From an uncultured Campylobacter sp. (GTDB lineage: Bacteria; Campylobacterota; Campylobacteria; Campylobacterales; Campylobacteraceae): a stretch of DNA of 31,516 bases. Location: the NCBI RefSeq assembly GCF_938017615.1, contig NZ_CALIJA010000101.1:1-31516 (forward strand), written 5' to 3'. The notes beneath the pieces were generated by a model that saw only the letters and a list, made by a program, of their open reading frames with translations, was not told the origin of the DNA and did not search any database. The number at the start of each line of letters is the position of its first letter. Positions within the stretch are counted from its first letter, which is position 1. The position numbers and the translations under genes are program-made. Positions 22,808-29,990 of this stretch are shown here, piece after piece.

Positions 22808-23719
22808 CTATTGCAGCTTTTCGGCGCACGCAAGAGAAAACGGATCGGCTACTTCGAGCGTGCAGTCCGTATAGTAGAGTTTGGCATCGGCGGTTTTAGA
22901 TGTCGGGAAGTCTTTAACTTGAGTATCGTCCAGATATCTAAGCGCGCAATCGCTAAAATCGCCTACTAGGATTTTATCTTTAAGTTTGGCATCTGAAAAT
23001 AGCGGGTGGATGATAATATCTACCTCACCAAAATCGGTCATAATGCGATCGATAGGCAGATTTAACGTGCGATCGGTTACGGCTACGCGAAGCGCACTAT
23101 TAGCTGCTACCCAGTCGTTTACCTTGCGCTTTAGAGCACTAGACATAAAGACTTTAAATTTATGATCGGTCACGCCACTATTAGCCCACACCGGCTCAAT
23201 CGTAGCATTTAGAAGCTCAAGCGTAAATGCTCCTCCTGCAGAGTTGCGATTTGCGGTAGGGATAAAGTTAAAAAATCCAGCCATTTTCGAGCTATCGGTA
23301 TCGTTTGCCGCATAAACATAATCATCAAATACGGTAGTGTGATTAAGTCCTAGCAAGGCATACTCGATGTCTTTCATATGCTCTTTGCCGACTTTCTCAA
23401 GTTGTCTAGCCCACTCATCCCCCGTATATTGCTCGATAGATCTCTTTCGCCAGCTCATCGAAACTTCGTTTTTTAGGATTTGAGTTGCGTTAGTTAGCTT
23501 CTTTTTGGTATCTGTGCCTAACCCCGCGATACCTGATACTTCAGGGTTGGCATTATCTTTAGCTTTGGCATATTCATCGGTATACCAACTATGAAGCGTG
23601 TTGCTTATGCCTTCGCTTTTTAACATCGAAACGATAGGCGCGGTTGCGATACCGCCCATCGTAAGAAGCGATCTGACGGAGGGTTTATCCGCGACTGTGT
23701 TTTGATAAGAGGTAAGCAT
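22808..23719 (-). CDS. Major capsid protein, SU10/DUF5309-like
   Basis: 303 residues. The pattern KLTNATQILKNEVSMSWRKR (74-93) followed by GDEWARQLEKVGKEHMKDIE (100-119) and ALLGL is the hallmark stretch of the SU10 major capsid (DUF5309) family as I know it. The second half (GAFTLELLNATIEPVWANSG, then KFKVFMSSALKRKVNDWVAA, RIMTDFGEVDIIIHPLFSDA) continues the HK97-fold layout. There is no N-terminal delta-domain or protease, so a separate scaffold is expected. The gene lies on the minus strand, second in the right arm, far from the portal and putative scaffold on the plus strand. Its ribosome-binding site (GGGAG) is inside a hairpin at 23,722-23,773. Confidence 0.85.
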   Translation of the reverse strand: MLTSYQNTVADKPSVRSLLTMGGIATAPIVSMLKSEGISNTLHSWYTDEYAKAKDNANPEVSGIAGLGTDTKKKLTNATQILKNEVSMSWRKRSIEQYTGDEWARQLEKVGKEHMKDIEYALLGLNHTTVFDDYVYAANDTDSSKMAGFFNFIPTANRNSAGGAFTLELLNATIEPVWANSGVTDHKFKVFMSSALKRKVNDWVAANSALRVAVTDRTLNLPIDRIMTDFGEVDIIIHPLFSDAKLKDKILVGDFSDCALRYLDDTQVKDFPTSKTADAKLYYTDCTLEVADPFSLACAEKLQ

Positions 23720-23721
23720 TT

Positions 23722-23773
23722 AAAATCTCCCGTTTTAAATTTTTCTCAATTTTTACGAAAAACGGGGGATTTT
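23722..23773 (-). promoter_or_regulatory. Hairpin covering the capsid ribosome-binding site
   Basis: Fifteen-base arms at 23,722-23,736 and 23,759-23,773 are complementary with one mismatch and a 22-base spacer. In the leftward mRNA the 3' arm is AAAACGGGAGATTTT, which contains the GGGAG ribosome-binding element of the capsid gene (ATG at 23,719). The stem would hide the site. It could set capsid translation or be an mRNA processing point. The lack of a U run argues against a simple terminator. Confidence 0.6.
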
Positions 23774-23787
23774 TAAAGGGGCAAATG

Positions 23788-24021
23788 CTAATCCCTACCC
23801 CTTGTTTTTATGCGGGTTTCATCCGCTCGCTTAAAAATATCCGCTTCACTTATTTCGCTTCGCGCCTCCATAGCTCCGACGTCATCGAAGCTTGCCGTAT
23901 CGCAAACCCATACCCCTCCCTGCTTTCGCGAGTTATATTCCACTTCGCCGTTTAAGTAGTCCACGGCATCTACATCTACCCACTGCCCGCAGATAAATGC
24001 TCTCATTTTTTCTACTTTCAT
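23788..24021 (-). CDS. Small unknown protein, first gene of the leftward arm
   Basis: 77 residues from the ATG at 24,021, with AAAGG about seven bases upstream; a second in-frame ATG at 24,006 is possible. The N-terminal half looks like a small beta unit (MRAFICGQWVDVDAVDYLNG, EVEYNSRKQGGVWVCD). The C-terminal half is acidic then basic and helical (EISEADIFKRADETRIKTRG). It is separated from the capsid gene by 68 bases that hold the hairpin. Being first in the operon before the capsid suggests a head protein (decoration or stabiliser) or a regulator. I recognise no family. Confidence 0.65.
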   Translation of the reverse strand: MKVEKMRAFICGQWVDVDAVDYLNGEVEYNSRKQGGVWVCDTASFDDVGAMEARSEISEADIFKRADETRIKTRGRD

Positions 24022-24030
24022 ATTGTGCCT

Positions 24031-24050
24031 TTTGTGTCAAATTTGTGTCA
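24031..24050 (-). promoter_or_regulatory. Tandem TTTGTGTCA boxes before the leftward arm
   Basis: TTTGTGTCA occurs at 24,031-24,039 and 24,042-24,050, a spacing of 11 bases, one DNA turn. The boxes lie 10-29 bases upstream of the first leftward phage gene. Related boxes occur at 99-117 and 181-188. The reverse complement gives a perfect TTGACA at 24,040-24,035, but it is too close to the ATG to be its -35 box. A regulator or recombinase site is possible. Confidence 0.4.
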
Positions 24051-24056
24051 TTTTTT

Positions 24057-24083
24057 TGCACTTATTTTTATCACATAAGTGCA
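24057..24083. repeat. Perfect 9-bp inverted repeat at the right phage edge
   Basis: TGCACTTAT (24,057-24,065) and ATAAGTGCA (24,075-24,083) are perfect inverted copies with a 9-base spacer, between the start of the phage arm and the pit promoter. There is no downstream U run in either direction long enough for a convincing terminator. It may be an operator, part of an attachment site, or a weak bidirectional stop. Confidence 0.45.
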
Positions 24084-24205
24084 TTTCGGGGGTAAGTTTG
24101 AGATGAGTAAAAACGCTCCCCGATAGCTAAATCACAATATTTGCGCGCTTAAGCATTCCCTCGTTTCCTCCGCTCCAAATTTAGTGGGGATTAAGGCGCG
24201 TGTGG

Positions 24206-24211
24206 TAAAAT
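24206..24211 (+). promoter_or_regulatory. Probable -10 box of pit
   Basis: TAAAAT preceded by TGTGG lies 24 bases before the pit ATG, with no clear -35, as is normal for Campylobacter sigma-70 promoters. The ribosome-binding site AAGGGAGAG follows at about 24,223-24,231. Confidence 0.4.
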
Positions 24212-24234
24212 TTCGCGGATTTTAAGGGAGAGCT

Positions 24235-25797
24235 ATGAAATCTAGCAAGATAAGTCTCATTTTCTACGGCATATTCTGCGGCGTAACAATCTATTTTCTT
24301 ATCTGGGGATTCGGTTTTATAGGAAGCGGCGATAAAATGCTATTTTTAGTTTCGGTATTTTTGGGCATCTTTATGGCCTTTAATATCGGCGGAAACGACG
24401 TGGCAAATTCCTTCGGCACCAGCGTCGGAAGCGGCACCCTTAGTATTGCACAAGCCCTTTGTATCGCAGCGGTATTTGAAGCAAGCGGCGCGGTAATTGC
24501 AGGCGGCGAAGTAACCTCGACGATCCGCAGCGGCATAATCGATCTTAGCAAAATGGACGTGCATCCGAGAGATTTTATCTATGTAATGATGAGTGCGCTT
24601 TTCGCGGCGGGTGCGTGGCTACTTTTTGCCAGCCGTAGGGGCCTGCCGGTATCTACTACGCACGCTATCATCGGCGGTATCGTGGGCTCGGGACTTACGC
24701 TAGGCGCCCTGCTTAATACCGCAGAGACTTCTGCATTGTGGCTCGTGCAATGGGATAAGATCGGCAAAATAGCGATCTCTTGGGTGCTCTCGCCAATTTT
24801 GGGCGGAGTGATCTCCTTTGGAATTTTCTGGCTCATCAAACATTATATTTTGGATTATAACCGCTACGCTCAAATAAAGATCGACCGCATAAAGCGCGAA
24901 AAAAAATCCCTCCGCAAGCTGCATAAAAAGACCTTCGAGACTCTGGACGATATTCAAAAGATCGCCTATGCAGAGGCGCTAAATCACGATATCTACGCTA
25001 TGCGCGATCCCGATTTTGATCCAAGCGAGCTGGATAGCGAGTATTATAAAAAGGTGATCGAGCTTGACGCGAAAAAAGAGAAGCTCAAATCCCACAAAGC
25101 CCTAGAGTACGGGATCCCCGCCGTAGCGGGTATCGGCGCTTTCGTGATCTCGGCGATGCTGATATTTAAGGGGCTGCATAATCTAAATTTCGGGCTTACG
25201 AATTTTTACAACTACCTCATCATCGGTATGTCGACGCTAATTACCTGGCTTTTGATGTTTATTTTCGCTAAAACCCTGCGCCGCTCAAATTTAAACAAAT
25301 CTGCGTTTTTGATGTTTAGCTGGCTGCAGGTACTCACTGCTAGCGGCTTTGCCTTTTCGCACGGCAGCAACGACATCGCAAACGCCGTGGGTCCGTTTGC
25401 CGCCATCATCGATACGATGGCTACGAATAGTATCAATCCCTCCACTCCCGTGCCGCAGCAGATTATGATAATGTTCGCAGTAGCCCTAATAGCTGGGCTT
25501 TGGTTCATCGGCAAAGAGGTGATCGCCACCGTAGGCACCAATCTTACAAAAATCCACCCAGCCTCTGGCTTTAGCGCCGAGCTCGCAAGCGCCGTCGTCG
25601 TCATGGCAGCATCGGTACTTGGGCTGCCGATCTCCTCGACCCACGTGCTAATCGGCGCGATTTTGGGAATAGGCTTGGTAAATCACAGCACGAACTGGTC
25701 GCTGATGAAGCCGATCGGGCTAGCGTGGATCATCACCCTACCCGTCTCGGCGCTGCTTTCGGCGTTTGCATTCGTGCTTTTGCGCCACGTATTTTAG
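24235..25797 (+). CDS. pit: PiT-family inorganic phosphate transporter
   Basis: 520 residues with about ten membrane helices and a cytoplasmic loop at about 205-290. Both halves carry the duplicated PiT signature: GGNDVANSFGTSVGSG (52-67) and HGSNDIANAVGPFAA (376-390), each followed by the second repeat motif RGLPVSTTHAIIGG (135-148) and LGLPISSTHVLIGA (462-475). All conserved residues are intact. It imports phosphate, probably as a metal-phosphate complex, with protons or sodium, across the inner membrane. It is preceded by its own promoter-like box and followed by a 187-base gap, so it is probably a single-gene unit. It marks the return to ordinary chromosome. Confidence 0.95.
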   Translation: MKSSKISLIFYGIFCGVTIYFLIWGFGFIGSGDKMLFLVSVFLGIFMAFNIGGNDVANSFGTSVGSGTLSIAQALCIAAVFEASGAVIAGGEVTSTIRSGIIDLSKMDVHPRDFIYVMMSALFAAGAWLLFASRRGLPVSTTHAIIGGIVGSGLTLGALLNTAETSALWLVQWDKIGKIAISWVLSPILGGVISFGIFWLIKHYILDYNRYAQIKIDRIKREKKSLRKLHKKTFETLDDIQKIAYAEALNHDIYAMRDPDFDPSELDSEYYKKVIELDAKKEKLKSHKALEYGIPAVAGIGAFVISAMLIFKGLHNLNFGLTNFYNYLIIGMSTLITWLLMFIFAKTLRRSNLNKSAFLMFSWLQVLTASGFAFSHGSNDIANAVGPFAAIIDTMATNSINPSTPVPQQIMIMFAVALIAGLWFIGKEVIATVGTNLTKIHPASGFSAELASAVVVMAASVLGLPISSTHVLIGAILGIGLVNHSTNWSLMKPIGLAWIITLPVSALLSAFAFVLLRHVF

Positions 25798-25954
25798 GCC
25801 AAATTTAAAGATCCGCTCTCTTAAATTTTAAAATTTTACGGCGCCGAAGCGAGTAAATTTTACAGCTCCTCTTGCGACGTATAACCGCGCAAAACCAGCT
25901 CGCAGCGGCGCAGATCCCGCCTGCGCGCCCTATAAAATTTAATAAAATTTTAGC

Positions 25955-25960
25955 TACAAT
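25955..25960 (+). promoter_or_regulatory. Probable -10 box of azlCD
   Basis: TACAAT, in the context TTTTAGCTACAATCGCG, lies 24 bases before the azlC ATG and is preceded by A/T-rich tracts instead of a -35 box, as in Campylobacter promoters. The weak ribosome-binding site AGGAAAG follows directly before the ATG. Confidence 0.45.
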
Positions 25961-25984
25961 CGCGCTTTTAAATTTAGGAAAGCT

Positions 25985-26743
25985 ATGAGTAAATTTGAAA
26001 TTTTCAGATCCACCCTTGCCGTGATGATGGGCTACGTACCGCTGGGGCTGGCGTTTGGCATCTACGGCATTAGCCAAGACCTGCCCGTCTGGGCTCTGGC
26101 GCTGACCTCGCTGCTTATATACGCAGGCAGCGTGGAGTTCGTGCTGATCGCATTCATCGTAACTCACGCCTCGCTCGTAGATACCTTCGTCGTGGCGTTC
26201 TTGCTAAATTTCCGCCATTTTTTCTACACGATGTCGCTGCTGGAGGAACTGCGCTTCGTGCGTCATAAAATTTACGCCGTATATGCCCTTACCGACGAAA
26301 CCTTTGCTCTGCTAAAAGCGCGCGCTTTTTTGCGCCCCGAGGAGCTTAGCGGCGAGCGACCCGTAACGCCGCAAAGACTAAAAGAGCTTGATCTACTCTA
26401 TAATCTAACGGCGATTTTAAATCAATCCTACTGGGTTGCTGGCGTCGTTGCGGGGGCTGTTTTGGGAGCAAGCTTAAAGCTTGATTTTAGCGGGGTCGAG
26501 TTTAGCCTGACGGCGCTTTTTGCGATGCTAACCTATGAGGTTTTTAAAGCAAATCCGCAATACAAAGTGCTATTGCTAGGATTTGCTTGCGCATTTGCGG
26601 GGCTTTTTATATTTCCTACAAAATACTTTTTATTCGGCACTCTGATTTTCGGGACTGTAGTATTGCTGCTATTTCGCAAATACTTCGAGCGACCTTCGCG
26701 CACGGGACGTAGGCTGCGAAAATTCTTAAAAAGGAGTAGGTAG
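25985..26743 (+). CDS. azlC: Branched-chain amino acid exporter, large subunit AzlC
   Basis: 252 residues with several membrane helices. The N-terminal region has the AzlC pattern: GYVPLGLAFGIYGISQ, then IYAGSVEFVLIAFI, and LLNFRHFFYTMSLL, which is highly typical of the family. Together with AzlD it exports branched-chain amino acids or related compounds across the inner membrane. The residues from about 110-125 (FLRPEELSGERP) form a charged loop and the C-terminus is basic (RTGRRLRKFLKRSR). The next gene, azlD, starts on the last base of this stop codon, so the pair is co-translated. Confidence 0.92.
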   Translation: MSKFEIFRSTLAVMMGYVPLGLAFGIYGISQDLPVWALALTSLLIYAGSVEFVLIAFIVTHASLVDTFVVAFLLNFRHFFYTMSLLEELRFVRHKIYAVYALTDETFALLKARAFLRPEELSGERPVTPQRLKELDLLYNLTAILNQSYWVAGVVAGAVLGASLKLDFSGVEFSLTALFAMLTYEVFKANPQYKVLLLGFACAFAGLFIFPTKYFLFGTLIFGTVVLLLFRKYFERPSRTGRRLRKFLKRSR

Positions 26744-27090
26744 TGGAAATTTTGCCCTATATCTTTCTAGGTTCGCTCGCTACGATTTTGACGCGATTTT
26801 TACCGCTGCTTCTTTTTAAGAAAAAGACCGCGAGTCCAAATCTGGCGTATCTGCAGAAAAACTCCGGACTTTTGATAATGGTCGTTTTGACGATCTACGC
26901 GCTTAAGACGATGCTGCCTAGCTTTTCGGGCGAGCGGGCTTTTAGCGCGGACGCGCTGCAAACGGCGACGCTGCTATTTTGCCTAATTATGGCGTTTGTC
27001 GTGCATGCTAAATTTCGTAATTCCCTCGTGACGATAGCGCTTCCTACGCTAATATATATGGCGGCACTGCGCTTTTTATTGAATTATTGA
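26743..27090 (+). CDS. azlD: Branched-chain amino acid exporter, small subunit AzlD
   Basis: 115 residues starting at the GTG at 26,743, whose first base is the last base of the azlC stop; AGGAG sits 11 bases upstream. It has about four membrane helices (ILPYIFLGSLATILTRFLPL, LLIMVVLTIYALKTMLPSF, TLLFCLIMAFVVHAKF, then IYMAALRFLL). The TRFLPLLLF and YALKTML segments are characteristic of the small AzlD partner. It is required together with AzlC for export. Length is normal. Confidence 0.9.
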   Translation: MEILPYIFLGSLATILTRFLPLLLFKKKTASPNLAYLQKNSGLLIMVVLTIYALKTMLPSFSGERAFSADALQTATLLFCLIMAFVVHAKFRNSLVTIALPTLIYMAALRFLLNY

Positions 27091-27159
27091 TAAATTTATA
27101 AGTTAGTTTTCGATAAACTTCAAAAATTAATTTTTAAGTTTAAAAAAGGCTAAAGTTTC

Positions 27160-28512
27160 ATGAATTTTATCAGTCAAATGGTGCATAGCTTCGCTAAAAA
27201 ATATGCCGCCGAAACTATGCAAAAATCTCTATATAATTCCCTTAGAATCGACATCACGCAGGAAAATATCGCTAAAATTCCAAACCCCGATAAAAAATAT
27301 ATGCTCTACATGCACGTGCCCTTTTGCCACACGTTTTGCCCGTACTGCTCCTTTCACAAATACGCCTACGAGCGCGGCGCGTGCAGGGCGTATTTCGGCG
27401 CGCTACGCACCGAGATGCAGCGCACGAAGGACGCAGGCTACGACTTTGAGACGCTTTACGTCGGCGGCGGCACGACGCTCATCGACGAAGATGAGCTAGC
27501 GCGCACGCTGGAGCTTGCCAAGTCGCTTTTTAGCATTAAAGAGGTTTCGTGCGAGAGCGACCCCAACCACATCGAGCCTGAGAGCTTGCTACGATTTCGC
27601 GGGCTAATAGACCGCTTAAGCGTGGGGGTTCAGAGCTTTGATGACGATATTTTACGCAAAGCTTCGCGCTACGACAAATTCGGCTCGGGCGAAATTTTGC
27701 AAGAAAAGCTATCCCGAGCGGTCGGAATTTTGCCGATTTTGAGCTTGGATCTGATCTTTAATTTTCCGTTTCAAACTCGCGAAATTTTACTTCGCGACAT
27801 CGAAGCGGCAAAGGCGGTGAAGCCCGAACAGATCACGCTGTATCCGCTGATGAAATCGCCTTTGATGCGCGATCAAATAGCGCGGAGCCTCGGCGTTAGC
27901 AACATAGACCGCGAGGAGGAGTTTTACTCCATCATCTGCAAGGAATTTTCTAGCTGGCACCGCAGCAACGCATGGGCTTTCGCTCGCGAAAAATCAAACA
28001 TCAACGACGAGTATGTAGGCACAAACCACGAATACGTAGGCATCGGAAGCGGTGCGTTTAGCTTTTTGGACGGCAGGCTGCTCGTAAATGCGTTTAACCT
28101 CGAAGACTACGCAAGCAGAGTGCAGAAAAACGAAAGTACCGTCATCGCCACCTGCGATTTTAGCAGATCCGAGCGCGCGAAATACCTCTTTTTGACCGAG
28201 CTTTTTAACGGCGAGATCGATATCGCTAAATTTAACGCCGCAAACGATCTAAATTTGCGCCGCGAACTGGGCAGAGAGCTTAGCCTGCTAAGGCTAGCAG
28301 GAGCCGTACGGATCGAGGGCGAGATCATCCGCACGACGGAATTCGGCGCATATCTGTGCCTTGTTTTGATGAAGGAATTTTACACCGGCATGGACAAGGT
28401 GCGCGCGGCGTTTCGCGACGATGCCAAGATTAAGCGCGCAAAACAGCTCATCATCATGGACGAAAGCGAATCCGCCGCAACCGGCGCGGCAAAAAGCGAG
28501 ATAGCGTCGTAA
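27160..28512 (+). CDS. HemN/HutW-like radical SAM protein
   Basis: 450 residues. The radical SAM cluster CHTFCPYC (C56, C60, C63) lies in the YMHVPFC context typical of the HemN family, with the SAM-binding GGGT at 102-105, GVQSFDDDILRKASR (176-190) and LDLIFNFPFQT. The C-terminal half includes the HemN-type accessory region (YVGIGSGAFSFLDGR). Candidate functions are oxygen-independent coproporphyrinogen III oxidase, the HemW haem chaperone, or the ChuW/HutW haem-degrading methyltransferase; the sequence alone does not choose. Its length of 450 is longer than HemW (about 380). It stands alone, 69 bases after azlD, with an A/T-rich inverted repeat in the gap. Confidence 0.85.
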   Translation: MNFISQMVHSFAKKYAAETMQKSLYNSLRIDITQENIAKIPNPDKKYMLYMHVPFCHTFCPYCSFHKYAYERGACRAYFGALRTEMQRTKDAGYDFETLYVGGGTTLIDEDELARTLELAKSLFSIKEVSCESDPNHIEPESLLRFRGLIDRLSVGVQSFDDDILRKASRYDKFGSGEILQEKLSRAVGILPILSLDLIFNFPFQTREILLRDIEAAKAVKPEQITLYPLMKSPLMRDQIARSLGVSNIDREEEFYSIICKEFSSWHRSNAWAFAREKSNINDEYVGTNHEYVGIGSGAFSFLDGRLLVNAFNLEDYASRVQKNESTVIATCDFSRSERAKYLFLTELFNGEIDIAKFNAANDLNLRRELGRELSLLRLAGAVRIEGEIIRTTEFGAYLCLVLMKEFYTGMDKVRAAFRDDAKIKRAKQLIIMDESESAATGAAKSEIAS

Positions 28513-28629
28513 ATTTTGCGCCCGACCGCTTCGGCTAATGCTTGGGCGCACCCAAAGCCTTAGCGCAAACTATCTAGGCATTTTAAAAATACAAACGAAA
28601 TTTTGATTTCAAAATTTAGGAGCGCCGCT

Positions 28630-28983
28630 GTGAAAGGCAGAATGGTCAAACTATTCATTTTGTTTCTGTTTTTTGTCCTTGTATTTGAGCTCGTCGGCAA
28701 TCTTTTTAACTTCGGCCGCTTCCCCTTTCATAAAAGCTGCGAGCCGTTTATGATGATAAACCGCCATATAACCGGTGATTCAAACGATAGGTGCATAATG
28801 CAACTTATGGATGAAAATCGAACGGGTGATCTTTCGCTATATTATCTTAAAACCAGATGCAATCAAGAGGAGCCATTGTCCGAACTGGATGAAAAAGCTA
28901 TAAAATTTTTAAATATTCCGAACTCGAAGATAATCACCGTAAATAAAGATGGCTTGGAAAAGAAATTTTTAATAAGCGATTAA
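28630..28983 (+). CDS. Small membrane-anchored unknown protein
   Basis: I choose the GTG at 28,630 (117 residues) because AGGAG at 28,618-28,622 lies seven bases upstream; a TTG at 28,603 would add nine residues but lacks such a site. The N-terminus has one hydrophobic helix (KLFILFLFFVLVFELVGNLF) that anchors it in the inner membrane or serves as a signal. The rest is a small soluble domain with three Cys (KSCEPF, DRCIMQL, KTRCNQEE). No family is recognised. It opens an A/T-richer block of small genes with immunity-type members, so it may be an immunity or effector-linked protein, but this is only context. Confidence 0.6.
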   Translation: MKGRMVKLFILFLFFVLVFELVGNLFNFGRFPFHKSCEPFMMINRHITGDSNDRCIMQLMDENRTGDLSLYYLKTRCNQEEPLSELDEKAIKFLNIPNSKIITVNKDGLEKKFLISD

Positions 28984-29073
28984 ATTTAAATAGCAAAGAA
29001 GCCCTGCTTCAATTGCAATATCAAAGCCTAACAAATCGAGAATTTTAAAATTTATAAAATTAAAGGAGGAGCA

Positions 29074-29349
29074 ATGAATAATCTAAAACTCATACAAAAC
29101 TGGTACGCTTCCAAATGCGACGGAGAATGGGAGCATGAATATGGCCTTACGCTAGAAACGGTCGATAATCCCGGTTGGTGGATTGAAATCGATGGCGAGA
29201 GCGGGAAAAAGCCGATCAAAATAAATGTCGATAGAGATGACGAGGATTGGTTTTTCGTCAATGCCACGGAAAACGAACTCAAAGGAAGTTGCGGAGCCGA
29301 AAATTTAGAGGAATTATTGGAGTATGTGGTAAAATGGCTAACGGATTAA
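29074..29349 (+). CDS. Imm53-family immunity protein
   Basis: 91 residues behind a strong AAAGGAGG site. The sequence matches the Imm53 pattern closely: NWYASKCDGEWEHEYG (9-24), ETVDNPGWWIEID (28-40) and DDEDWFFVNATENELKG, with a helical end (LEELLEYVVKWLTD). Imm53 proteins protect a cell from a matching polymorphic toxin delivered by neighbouring bacteria. No toxin gene is visible within the window, so the protein is either an orphan defending against foreign toxins or part of a toxin locus lying further right. Base composition is clearly richer in A and T than the pit-to-HemN block. Confidence 0.88.
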   Translation: MNNLKLIQNWYASKCDGEWEHEYGLTLETVDNPGWWIEIDGESGKKPIKINVDRDDEDWFFVNATENELKGSCGAENLEELLEYVVKWLTD

Positions 29350-29378
29350 AATTTAGCAAGACAAATAAAGGAGCTTAG

Positions 29379-29990
29379 ATGATCGAAGTCGAGATAAAAA
29401 ACGAATCTTGCAAAAAGACCGAAGTTACGCTTGCAAATATTGAAATTGTTAAGGACGCCGTAAAGGAATTCGCCTATAAAAGCTTTAAGGGCAGCTATCT
29501 GTTTTTTGATATTTACGGCGAGATAGATATGGATTTTCACGCGCTTGGAGCAATTGGCGAAGGAGATGAAAACAATATCCGAAAAATAGATCTTAAAAAA
29601 TATGAAAAAAGCTCCGTAGGCGCCACCGACATATCGCAAGATATGGAGGGCGTGGAATTCTGCACCTATTTTAAGCTGGATCAAAGTGAAATTTTAAAGC
29701 AAATATTATATTATATAGCCTATGAAAGATTTGAAGGCGGCTATTACGCAAAGGGTAAATTTATAGGCAAAAACAGAAACGATCTTATTTTTATCGGTAT
29801 CTGCGGCGATGTAAAAAATTGCGCCGAAATAAAGAGCGTCGATTTAGATGAAATAATAAAAAGTATGCCCAAACTCTCGGAATCAAATAATTTTTATATT
29901 AACGAGTTTATGAGATCAACCAAACGGATCGATGAGGTAAATTCTATCGGCAACCGATTAAATTTAAAAAGGAGATACTATGAAATTTAA
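29379..29990 (+). CDS. Unknown protein with internal duplication, likely immunity-type
   Basis: 203 residues that divide into two similar halves. Residues 22-74 (EIVKDAVKEFAYKSFKGSYL, ending KIDLKKY) align with 104-159 (EILKQILYYIAYERFEGGYY, ending SVDLDEI); both contain E(I)(V/L)K, AY(K/E)xF(K/E)GxY, an acidic middle, and a Leu-Asp ending. There is no signal peptide or membrane segment. Small acidic proteins with such repeats occur among immunity proteins of polymorphic toxin loci, and the gene follows Imm53 by only 29 bases. The ATG is preceded by AAAGGAG. The next gene overlaps by 11 bases, so both are co-translated. Function is unassigned. Confidence 0.7.
   Translation: MIEVEIKNESCKKTEVTLANIEIVKDAVKEFAYKSFKGSYLFFDIYGEIDMDFHALGAIGEGDENNIRKIDLKKYEKSSVGATDISQDMEGVEFCTYFKLDQSEILKQILYYIAYERFEGGYYAKGKFIGKNRNDLIFIGICGDVKNCAEIKSVDLDEIIKSMPKLSESNNFYINEFMRSTKRIDEVNSIGNRLNLKRRYYEI

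Larger units (their letters stand above)
1..24085. mobile_element. Prophage (late half), right end near the pit promoter
   Basis: Terminase, portal, capsid, tail and lysis genes fill this stretch without interruption. They are followed abruptly by housekeeping transport genes from 24,235. The right boundary must lie between the start of the leftward phage operon (24,021) and the pit promoter (about 24,200); I place it near the inverted repeat that ends at 24,083, which is a guess. The left boundary is not in view: no integrase, transposase, repressor or replication gene is present, so the early region probably lies before base 1. The mix of terminase, P22-like portal, scaffold-like protein, SU10-like capsid and large ejection-type proteins, with no tape measure or sheath, points to a podovirus-like particle. 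Confidence 0.85.

Noticed and set aside
24035..24040. TTGACA (minus strand) as the -35 box of the leftward arm
   Set aside because: It lies about 14 bases before the ATG, so its -10 would fall inside the gene.
56..24061. ATTTTTTTGCAC at both 56-67 and 24,050-24,061 as attL/attR
   Set aside because: Only 12 bases with seven T residues; the element bounded by them would lack any integrase. Kept only as a note in the edge finding.
24346..24957. Several minus-strand frames inside pit
   Set aside because: They are reverse-strand shadows of a well-supported transporter gene with full family motifs.
27114..27138. A/T-rich inverted repeat AACTT...AAGTT between azlD and the HemN-like gene as terminator
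   Set aside because: Almost pure A/T stem with no G/C pairs and no suitable U run; may be chance in A/T-rich DNA.
28294..28551. Minus-strand frame over the end of the HemN-like gene
   Set aside because: Low-quality composition, no ribosome-binding site, lies antisense to a clear radical SAM gene.
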